Source: Chryseobacterium sp. H1D6B (GTDB lineage: Bacteria; Bacteroidota; Bacteroidia; Flavobacteriales; Weeksellaceae). Taken from it: DNA of 64,000 nt. Position numbers and translations under genes: made by a program. The notes below the pieces were generated by a model. The model worked only from the letters and a program-made list of their open reading frames with translations. It was not told where the DNA came from and searched no databases. Location: the NCBI RefSeq assembly GCF_029892445.1, contig NZ_JARXVJ010000001.1:1178001-1242000 (forward strand), given 5' to 3'. Below are positions 57,647 to 64,000 of this stretch, in pieces. Numbering within the stretch: the first letter of the stretch is position 1; every line of letters begins with the position of its first letter.

Positions 57647-59038
57647 TTATCTCTCCATTCTTACAATCCTTGGCTGAAAAGTCCCGAGGATATCTACCAA
57701 TGCGCTTTGTGCGTTCATCACTTCATTGATGTCTTTATAAGCCATTGGAGCTTCTTCGGTATTGCCGCCCATCAGAACAACATTCTTCAATCTGAGTTCT
57801 TTTTTGATGTCATTTTGAGTGAAAAGGTTTCTGCATTCTCCCCTAGAAAAAGCTCTTCCTGCTCCGTGTGAAGCTGAGTTCAGAGAGTCTGGATTTCCTT
57901 TTCCACGGACGATAAAACCTTTTGCTGTCATGGATCCGGGAATTATTCCCAATTCATTTTCATTAGCCGGAGTGGCCCCTTTTCGGTGGACGATCACTTC
58001 TTTTCCGCTATGGATCTCTTTCCATGCAAAATTGTGATGGTTTTCAATTCTTGCTTTTAGTCTTCCGCCGACTGCTTTCACTAATCTTCTGTGAATATCA
58101 TCGTGGCAGGCTGAAGCGTAATCTCCTGCTAAATTCATAGCAGTCCAGTATTCCATGCCTAGATGTGTGTTCAGATCCAGCCAGGCGAAGTTTTGTGCTT
58201 CTTTCGGCAGGGGACATTGATCTACAGCAACTCTGGAGTAATATTGTGCGATTTCTGCTCCTAATCCGCGGGAACCGCTGTGCGAAAGAATTCCTAGATA
58301 TTTCCCTTTTGGAAGTCCGATTTGTTCGTCTTCTTCCGTGATCTCAACTTCTCCGAATTCTACAAAGTGATTTCCTCCTCCTGAGCTTCCCATCTGTTTG
58401 ACGGCTTTTCCTTTTAATCTTCTCAAAATCGGGATCAGACCGAATGTATCTCTATCGAAAATTTCGTGATCGACGTGAGATTTATGTGTTTCATACATCC
58501 CAAATTTTGTATGTTCGGCCAGTGCTTTTTCATATTTATCTTTTGCACCGTCAAGATATGAAACCGGTGTATCCAAAATACTGAGGCTCATTCTGCACCC
58601 AATATCCATTCCGACTCCGTAAGGGATTACTGCATTTTCTACTGCAAGAACTCCTCCGATCGGAAGGCCGTAACCGCTGTGGGCATCAGGCATTAAAGCG
58701 CCCTGCACTGCAATTGGAAGTTTCAAAGCTGTGTACAGCTGATTCTTAGCTTCATCTGAAATATTATTTCCGAAAATTTGAAAAGAAGTACGGTTTGTAT
58801 TCAGCATTCTTTTTTCTGTTTTCTTTGATGAAAGCAGGCTCTCAGCGATCTGCCCGAAGGTTAAATCTTTTGCAAAATTCTCTGGATTTAGCAGGATTTC
58901 TTTTAAAAGAGACTTTACATGATGAATGTTTTTTGTTGCAAAATTTCTTTTCATGACCTCCAAAGCGATGTTTACACTTTGATTATTTGGATAACCCAGT
59001 TTTAATATATCTTTTCCTTTAAGTTTTAAATTTCCCAT
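57647..59038 (-). CDS. rtcB: RtcB family RNA ligase
   Basis: The 463-residue protein is a RtcB-type 3'-phosphate RNA ligase. Conserved features are GVGMDIGCRMS, the SGSRGLGAEIA motif, HNFAWKE, VIVHRKGATPANENELGIIPGSM and NSASHGAGRAFSR, which carry the manganese ligands and the guanylylated His. It joins 2',3'-cyclic phosphate or 3'-phosphate to 5'-OH RNA ends in the cytoplasm. No RtcA, RtcR or archease gene is nearby. Repeats lie on both sides. Confidence 0.95.
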   Translation of the reverse strand: MGNLKLKGKDILKLGYPNNQSVNIALEVMKRNFATKNIHHVKSLLKEILLNPENFAKDLTFGQIAESLLSSKKTEKRMLNTNRTSFQIFGNNISDEAKNQLYTALKLPIAVQGALMPDAHSGYGLPIGGVLAVENAVIPYGVGMDIGCRMSLSILDTPVSYLDGAKDKYEKALAEHTKFGMYETHKSHVDHEIFDRDTFGLIPILRRLKGKAVKQMGSSGGGNHFVEFGEVEITEEDEQIGLPKGKYLGILSHSGSRGLGAEIAQYYSRVAVDQCPLPKEAQNFAWLDLNTHLGMEYWTAMNLAGDYASACHDDIHRRLVKAVGGRLKARIENHHNFAWKEIHSGKEVIVHRKGATPANENELGIIPGSMTAKGFIVRGKGNPDSLNSASHGAGRAFSRGECRNLFTQNDIKKELRLKNVVLMGGNTEEAPMAYKDINEVMNAQSALVDILGTFQPRIVRMER

Positions 59039-59346
59039 TGTTTTATATTTTGATCGTAGATGTGAGTTCTCAGAAATTACATTTTATTTCCAATCAACCA
59101 CATCAAACAGCTGCCAACTAAAACATTAGTTGATAACTAAGTACATTATCATTTTAAGGAACGGAAGATGACTCTTAAAAGATTTTTCCTCCGTCGAAAT
59201 GACGATGTGCGTCATTTAAATGTCATAAAGTTATCTAAACAATCTCACACAAGGAGATTATTATAATTTCTCAATAACATGAATGACAAAAAATTAATTT
59301 TAAAAATGATTCCGGGTAAACTTGAAGTTTGAAATATTGCGCAATA
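59039..59346. other. Gene-free stretch upstream of rtcB
   Basis: No ORF of convincing quality is present. A degraded GTCATTTCGA-type repeat lies at 59161-59203. The sequence is otherwise AT-rich, and the rtcB promoter presumably lies here, but I found no clear TAnnTTTG match. Confidence 0.6.
59161..59203 (-). repeat. Degraded copy of the GTCATTTCGA repeat
   Basis: On the minus strand GTCATTTCGACGGAGG is followed by AAAATCTTTTAAGAG and CATCTTCCG, clearly related to the first half of the element at 57469-57544, in the opposite orientation. Confidence 0.55.
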
Positions 59347-59347
59347 A

Positions 59348-59377
59348 AAAACCCGAAATCTTACGACTTCGGGTTTT
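59348..59377 (-). terminator. Terminator of the putative small transcript
   Basis: AAAACCCGAA and TTCGGGTTTT form a 10-bp stem. On the minus strand it is followed by further T residues (TTTTTTATTGC). Confidence 0.8.
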
Positions 59378-59399
59378 GATATTTCATTATACTGTTATT

Positions 59400-59477
59400 C
59401 TAAGAATGTACCAAACCACGAAGCCCTACCACCATAAGGGGTAATCCAACTGTAGAATTTTGAAAAAATCTGAACAT
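59400..59477 (-). CDS. Putative 25-residue micropeptide or small structured RNA
   Basis: Between a near-consensus promoter and a strong terminator lies an ATG-initiated 25-codon ORF. The peptide starts MFRFFQNSTVG, continues LPLMVVGLRG and ends LVHS; it is hydrophobic with two arginines. There is no Shine-Dalgarno site, as usual in this phylum. The same RNA also has long-range pairing of AAACAACGAAGC (just before the ATG) with GCTTCGTGGTTT near the end (11 of 12 pairs). It may therefore be a small RNA, a peptide gene or both. No homology search could be run. Confidence 0.45.
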   Translation of the reverse strand: MFRFFQNSTVGLPLMVVGLRGLVHS

Positions 59478-59518
59478 TGCTTCGTTGTTTTTTATTGGTT
59501 AAACTTTATTTTATGGTG

Positions 59519-59548
59519 CAAAGATATATTAATTTTTGAATCTGCAAA
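59519..59548 (-). promoter_or_regulatory. Strong promoter of the putative small transcript
   Basis: TTTG (59548-59545), an 18-base spacer and TATCTTTG (59526-59519) on the minus strand match the full Bacteroidota consensus. The predicted start is near 59513, giving a transcript of about 165 bases to the terminator. Confidence 0.65.
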
Positions 59549-59557
59549 ATATTTTTT

Positions 59558-60712
59558 TTATAGTTCTTCCCCATTCATCATGTTGACCATCTGTTCTACA
59601 GCATCCTTAGAATGAAGCATTTCCGTATTTTTAAGGGTATCTTCTGTAACTTCAGAAGCTCTTTTCTGCATTTGTTTTTCATAATGCGAAATGGCTGACT
59701 GAACCTCTGTGAATTCATTATCCGTTAAACAGTCTGCTAGTTCAAAAGCATCCTGCATCGCCATATTTACCCCTTCTCCTGCATAAGGCGGCATTTTGTG
59801 GGCGGCATCACCAATCAAGGTTAAATTTGACAGACTTTCCCAAGTCTGATCAAGCGGATAATGATATTGCGGACGGGGGACAAACCAAACCTCATCACTT
59901 GAAAAAAGTTCCAGCCAGTCTTTATTCCAGTTTTTGAATTCATTTTTAAACCAATTAAATACCTGCTGTTTATTACTAAAATCAATTCCCGAATCTGCTG
60001 CCCAGTTTTCATCAACTTTACAGCCTGTGTAGAAAGATAAACTTCCATCCCCTTTTGAGCTCATAATAATTGATTTTTCTTCCCCAAAAGCAAAAACTTT
60101 TCCGCCTTTTAACAATGAATACAATTTTGGAACATTGGTCTCTGCATTATAAATATTCCCTTCTACAATGGTAATTCCAGAATAAACAGGTTTGATATCT
60201 GTTACAAACTGACGGATTTTAGAGTTAGCTCCATCGGCACCTATTACCAAATCGGCATAAGCAGAAGTTCCGTTTTTAAAATGTAAAACCCACCCGTCAT
60301 TCTCTTGCTGCATAGAAATAAAATGGCTGTCCCAAATTACAGTATCCGGCTGTAATGATTCTAAGAAAATCTTTCTCAGCGGACCTCTGTCGATTTCAGG
60401 ACGGTCATTTTCATAAGAACTTTCATTCAAATGATCATCAAGATGAATGGTATTGTTTTGATCTAAAATTCTCATTTTTCCTGCATCAGGTCTGTGATAC
60501 ATTTTAAATTTTTCCATCAAACCCGCTCTCCGAATAGCTTCCAATCCTGACTCCTGGTGTAAATCAAGGGTTGCACCCTGCACGCGGACTTCTTTATTCA
60601 AGTCTCTTTCGTATACTTTTACGTCTAACCTTTTTAATTGAAGCAGTCGGGCTAAAGCTAATCCTCCAGGGCCTCCGCCGACAATGGCTATCTTTTTATC
60701 TTTTAATAACAT
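59558..60712 (-). CDS. FAD-dependent monooxygenase of the Tet(X)-like group
   Basis: The 384-residue flavoprotein has the FAD motif GGGPGGLALARLL, the LDLHQESGLEAIRRAGL block, DTVIWD, the DG-type motif VIGADGANSKIRQFV and IGDAAHKMPPYAGEGVNMAMQDA. These match Tet(X) tetracycline monooxygenases closely. At positions I align with the Tet(X) drug contacts Q192, R213, H234 and G236, this protein has Glu, Lys, Ser and Tyr. Tetracycline inactivation is therefore doubtful. An AraC-type regulator lies 30 bases upstream, probably in the same transcript. Confidence 0.88.
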   Translation of the reverse strand: MLLKDKKIAIVGGGPGGLALARLLQLKRLDVKVYERDLNKEVRVQGATLDLHQESGLEAIRRAGLMEKFKMYHRPDAGKMRILDQNNTIHLDDHLNESSYENDRPEIDRGPLRKIFLESLQPDTVIWDSHFISMQQENDGWVLHFKNGTSAYADLVIGADGANSKIRQFVTDIKPVYSGITIVEGNIYNAETNVPKLYSLLKGGKVFAFGEEKSIIMSSKGDGSLSFYTGCKVDENWAADSGIDFSNKQQVFNWFKNEFKNWNKDWLELFSSDEVWFVPRPQYHYPLDQTWESLSNLTLIGDAAHKMPPYAGEGVNMAMQDAFELADCLTDNEFTEVQSAISHYEKQMQKRASEVTEDTLKNTEMLHSKDAVEQMVNMMNGEEL

Positions 60713-60742
60713 AATTTTAAATTTTATGTTACAAAATTAGCT

Positions 60743-61492
60743 TTAAGACAAAGTGGAAAATTGTATAAATCGGTCGTTTTGGTTTTTGAATAATTCTTTG
60801 GGTGAAACTCCGGCCAGCTTTTTTACTTCTTTGATAAAATGAGCCTGATCAGAAAAGTTCTTTTCAGGGAATAGCTTACCCTGCTTAATATGTCCGAATG
60901 ACCCTCTGAATCGGAGAATACCGCAGTAAGATTTTAAAGATAATCCAAATTCTTTTGTGAAATAGCGGTTGATCTGCCTGCTGTTCCAGCCTATTTTTTC
61001 TGAAAGTTCTTTTATAGAAACCTCTCCTTCCGACAGATAAATTTCTGTGAACAGCTTTTCTTTTCTATGATCTATGTCTTGAGGTAAAAGATGGGTTAAT
61101 TTTTGTGAAATAATTTTATGAAAGCTGTCAAAATCGTTTAAAATCTGAGCATTCAAATCCCAGAAATTATCATTTAATTTTTTTGCATTTCCCAGCAGGC
61201 CGGCAATTGATTCCTGCAGGATATATTCTACTGCCAATAATTTAAAACTTACGGCAAACATGATTGTTTTGGGTGGAATTATAACCTGCTCGGGCATTGT
61301 TTCAATTCCTAGAAGAATTATATGAAAAGGTTCTTGAAGTGATTGGGAAAAAATAAGATCAATTCTTCCATCGGGTAAAATGACCGTCTCTTTTGCTTCA
61401 TCAGAATGGTTACAAAGCATCCAGAAACTTTCAACAAAGCCGGAAATTTCTTTTTCCGGCTCTATAAGTTTATATTCGATCTCGTCTGTCAT
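60743..61492 (-). CDS. AraC-family transcriptional regulator (DUF6597 type)
   Basis: The 249-residue protein has an N-terminal DUF6597-like domain (about 5-110, with VESFWMLCNHS and VILPDGRIDLIF). A C-terminal AraC HTH region follows (about 145-240, with SEKIGWNSRQINRYFTKEFGLSLKSYCGILRF). It likely controls itself and the downstream flavoprotein. The gene starts 18 bases after the mutase stop. Confidence 0.92.
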   Translation of the reverse strand: MTDEIEYKLIEPEKEISGFVESFWMLCNHSDEAKETVILPDGRIDLIFSQSLQEPFHIILLGIETMPEQVIIPPKTIMFAVSFKLLAVEYILQESIAGLLGNAKKLNDNFWDLNAQILNDFDSFHKIISQKLTHLLPQDIDHRKEKLFTEIYLSEGEVSIKELSEKIGWNSRQINRYFTKEFGLSLKSYCGILRFRGSFGHIKQGKLFPEKNFSDQAHFIKEVKKLAGVSPKELFKNQNDRFIQFSTLS

Positions 61493-61510
61493 TCATTTCT
61501 GAATTTCAAA

Positions 61511-63634
61511 TTATTTTTCCTGCAGGAATTTATTTAAAATATCTACCGCACATTTCGGGAGGTTCGTTCCTGGTCCAAAGATAAAGTCGGCTCCATTAGC
61601 ATAGAGGAATTCATAATCCTGCTGCGGAATTACACCGCCTACTACAATGGTAATATCATCGGCGCCTAATTTTTTTAATTCTTCTACAACTTGAGGAACC
61701 AGGGTTTTGTGTCCGGCCGCCAGAGAAGATACTCCTAAAATATGAATATCATTTTCTACGGCTTGTTTTGCCACTTCTTCCGGGGTCTGGAATAATGGGG
61801 CTACATCGACGTCAAATCCCATATCTGCAAATGCCGTTGCTACTACTTTTGCGCCTCTGTCATGGCCGTCCTGTCCCATTTTAGCCACCATTAATCTTGG
61901 GCGTCTTCCTTCCTGTTCTTCAAATTTCTGAGTCAGTTGAAGTGCCTTTTCAAAATATTCGTTTTTACCGGCGTTCATAGCATATACTCCTGAAATTGTT
62001 TTAATATTTGCTTTATATCTTCCGAAACTTTCTTCCATTGCATCACTCATCTCACCCAAGGTAACTCTTCTGCGTGCAGCTTCGATACACAAAGCCAGCA
62101 GGTTTCCTTTTCCTGTTTTGGCGCTTTCACGGATCTCATTCAGGATCTGTTCAACTGCTTCGGAATTTCTTTCTTTTTTTATGGTGTTTAATCTTTCGAT
62201 CTGTTTTCTGCGGACTTCTGTATTATCGATATCCAGGATTTCTATCTGAGTCTGCTTTAATGAAGATTTAAATGAATTTACCCCAATGATAAATTCTTCA
62301 CCGCTGTCGATTTTAGCTTGTTTTTTTGCGGCGGCCTCTTCAATTCTCATTTTCGGGATTCCGGCTTCAATCGCTTTTGTCATTCCGCCTTCCTGTTCTA
62401 CTTCTTCAATATATCTCATTGCTTCTTCGATCATCTGCTGCGTCATGCTTTCAACGAGACTGCTTCCTCCCATCGGATCTACAACATCACAGATCCCGCT
62501 TTCCTGCTGTAAAATAATCTGTGTGTTTCTGGCAATTTTCGCAGAATAATCTGTAGGAAGTGCAATGGCTTCATCCAGCGCATTGGTATGTAGAGACTGC
62601 GTTCCGCCTAAAGCTGAAGACAGCGCTTCAACAGCGGTTCTTGTGATATTATTAAATGGTTCCTGCTCTGTTAAAGACCATCCTGAGGTTTGGGAATGGG
62701 TTCTTAAGGCAAGAGATTTCGGATTTTGAGGATTGAATTGTTTTAAAAGTTCGGCCCAGATATATCTTGCAGCACGCATTTTAGCAATTTCCATGAAATG
62801 ATTCATCCCGATTGCCCAGAAAAATGACAGTCTGGGAGCGAAGTCATCAACATTCATTCCGGCTTTAATTCCAGTTTTCACATATTCTAATCCATCTGCT
62901 AAGGTGTAAGCCATTTCCAGCACCGGAGTCGCTCCGGCTTCCTGCATATGGTATCCGGAAATAGAAATTGAATTAAATTTCGGAATATTTTTAGAAGTAT
63001 ATTCGAAGATGTCAGCAATAATTTTCATAGAAGGTGCAGGCGGATAGATGTACGTATTTCTCACCATAAATTCTTTCAGGATATCATTCTGAATGGTTCC
63101 TGAAAGTAATTCCTGCTTCACCCCCTGCTCTTCCGCAGCAACAATATAGAAAGATAAAACGGGAAGAACGGCGCCGTTCATCGTCATAGAAACTGAAATC
63201 TGATCTAATGGAATTTCATTAAACAAGACTTTCATATCTTCCACAGAATCGATGGCAACACCAGCTTTACCAACATCTCCCACTACTCGTGCATGGTCTG
63301 AATCATATCCTCTGTGAGTCGCTAAATCGAATGCCACGGAAAGTCCTTTTTGTCCTGCTGCTAGATTTCTTCTGTAAAAAGCATTAGATTCTTCAGCGGT
63401 AGAAAATCCGGCATATTGACGAACTGTCCAGGGTTTCTGTACATACATTGTTGAATACGGGCCTCTTAAATAAGGCGCAATTCCCGGAGAAGTCTGTGTT
63501 AAAGCTTCATTTTTAATATCTTTTTGAGTATAAGATGATTTTAACTCCAGCCCATCCTTTTCAAAACTATAGATTTCTCTTTCTTTAGCTGTTATAGTAA
63601 ATTCTGGTTCTCTTACAGAAATTGTCTTTCGCAT
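61511..63634 (-). CDS. scpA: Methylmalonyl-CoA mutase large subunit
   Basis: The 707-residue enzyme has an N-terminal TIM-barrel substrate domain (about 30-560, with [25 protein letters not shown] and MGGSSLVES) and a C-terminal B12-binding domain (about 575-705) with the cobalt-ligand motif DGHDRG and GGVIPQQDY. It isomerises methylmalonyl-CoA and succinyl-CoA. The partner small subunit is not in the flanking sequence shown; a gene for it is absent downstream and the upstream neighbour is a peptidase. MeaB is encoded at 53963-54952. Confidence 0.96.
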   Translation of the reverse strand: MRKTISVREPEFTITAKEREIYSFEKDGLELKSSYTQKDIKNEALTQTSPGIAPYLRGPYSTMYVQKPWTVRQYAGFSTAEESNAFYRRNLAAGQKGLSVAFDLATHRGYDSDHARVVGDVGKAGVAIDSVEDMKVLFNEIPLDQISVSMTMNGAVLPVLSFYIVAAEEQGVKQELLSGTIQNDILKEFMVRNTYIYPPAPSMKIIADIFEYTSKNIPKFNSISISGYHMQEAGATPVLEMAYTLADGLEYVKTGIKAGMNVDDFAPRLSFFWAIGMNHFMEIAKMRAARYIWAELLKQFNPQNPKSLALRTHSQTSGWSLTEQEPFNNITRTAVEALSSALGGTQSLHTNALDEAIALPTDYSAKIARNTQIILQQESGICDVVDPMGGSSLVESMTQQMIEEAMRYIEEVEQEGGMTKAIEAGIPKMRIEEAAAKKQAKIDSGEEFIIGVNSFKSSLKQTQIEILDIDNTEVRRKQIERLNTIKKERNSEAVEQILNEIRESAKTGKGNLLALCIEAARRRVTLGEMSDAMEESFGRYKANIKTISGVYAMNAGKNEYFEKALQLTQKFEEQEGRRPRLMVAKMGQDGHDRGAKVVATAFADMGFDVDVAPLFQTPEEVAKQAVENDIHILGVSSLAAGHKTLVPQVVEELKKLGADDITIVVGGVIPQQDYEFLYANGADFIFGPGTNLPKCAVDILNKFLQEK

Positions 63635-63725
63635 TCCACTAATTTTATCTCCGTAAAGTTAATTTTTTTGAGTGAAACACGAAACTTACATTAAGTTTTA
63701 GTTTTACAGCGGTTTAGTAATAGAA

Positions 63726-63751
63726 AAAGACCGGACAGCTGCCCGGTCTTT
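63726..63751 (-). terminator. Terminator of the prolyl oligopeptidase gene
   Basis: AAAGACCGG and CCGGTCTTT form a 9-bp stem. On the minus strand it is followed by TTTTTCT. Confidence 0.8.
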
Positions 63752-63771
63752 GTTCAAATATCGTGATTTAT

Positions 63772-64000
63772 TTATTTTAAACTTTTGATTCCCATCTCAT
63801 AAAGAGCAAAAGAAAGAAGGTCTGCATTTTCACCAATGACCTGCTCTGTAGATCTTCCGGCTCCGTGTCCTGCATTTTTTTCAATTCTTAATAAAATCGG
63901 ATTGCTGCACTTTTGTTTTTCCTGCAGTTCTGCCCCGAATTTAAATGAATGAGCCGGAACTACTCTGTCATCATGATCACTTGTGATAATCATTGTGGAA
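63772..64000 (-). CDS. Prolyl oligopeptidase family peptidase, C-terminal part (partial)
   Basis: About 75 C-terminal residues are visible and the gene continues beyond the window. ITSDHDDRVVPAHSFKFGAELQ carries the catalytic Asp, and KNAGHGAGRST carries the catalytic His of the S9 family. The serine lies outside. It would cleave peptides after proline. Confidence 0.92.
   Translation of the reverse strand, partial: STMIITSDHDDRVVPAHSFKFGAELQEKQKCSNPILLRIEKNAGHGAGRSTEQVIGENADLLSFALYEMGIKSLK

Overview
The window is chromosomal DNA from a member of the Flavobacteriia, most likely Chryseobacterium or a close relative in the Weeksellaceae. This is inferred from AT-rich coding sequence, typical Bacteroidota families (a fused CcoN/CcoO oxidase subunit, LytS/LytTR two-component pair, DUF4251, DUF5694, GG-leader peptide), start codons with few Shine-Dalgarno sites, and promoters of the form TTTG-N18-20-TAnnTTTG. 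No tRNA, rRNA, CRISPR array, transposase or prophage gene was seen. Almost all of it reads as core genome with short accessory patches.

Layout. 1-5.9 kb: the 3' end of aconitase, a LytTR response regulator with its sensor kinase, a DUF5694 secreted protein and a TonB-dependent-receptor-like barrel. 5.9-12 kb: a complete thiazole/pyrimidine thiamine operon (thiS-thiC-tenI/thiE-like-thiE-thiG-thiH-thiF) read leftward from a TPP riboswitch. 12-15.5 kb: a YD-repeat lipoprotein, an RluA pseudouridine synthase, panB and a Crp/Fnr regulator. 15.6-25.2 kb: the cbb3 oxidase region (ccoI, ccoS, ccoNO, ccoQ, ccoP, ccoG, fixH, a SafE/TauE-like protein and a lipoprotein), divergent from the Crp/Fnr gene. 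25.3-35.7 kb, leftward: serS, a flippase and glycosyltransferase pair, an Fe-S electron-transfer pair, an MlaD-like protein and a PpiD-like foldase. 36-48.5 kb: lon, an AI-2E permease, a GG-leader Cys-rich peptide, DoxX, an acyl-CoA dehydrogenase, TraB/GumN, an ECF-like sigma factor, pgi, folD and queE. 48.5-55 kb: a polyprenyl glycosylphosphotransferase, MlaE/MlaF, a porin-like barrel, an M48 lipoprotein peptidase and MeaB. 55-64 kb: a tandem pair of small lipoprotein cytochromes c (the first frameshifted), a dipeptide epimerase, RtcB between two repeat elements, a possible small RNA or micropeptide gene, a Tet(X)-like flavoprotein with an AraC regulator, methylmalonyl-CoA mutase, and the 3' end of a prolyl oligopeptidase.

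How genes work together. The cbb3 cluster supplies a high-affinity terminal oxidase with its copper ATPase and assembly factors, and the neighbouring Crp/Fnr protein is a candidate regulator. The Mla-type lipid transport genes are split between two loci about 16.5 kb apart. MeaB and methylmalonyl-CoA mutase serve the same propionate/succinyl-CoA route but are about 6.6 kb apart with unrelated genes between them.

The most noteworthy items are: a compact transcription unit at about 59.35-59.55 kb with a strong promoter, a terminator, a long-range stem and a 25-codon ORF; an orphan eight-cysteine GG-leader peptide at 39.6-39.85 kb; a one-base frameshift in the signal peptide of a duplicated cytochrome; a cluster of inverted repeats before lon; and a Tet(X) relative in which the known drug-contact positions are changed. 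Nothing here is a clearly new multi-gene system.
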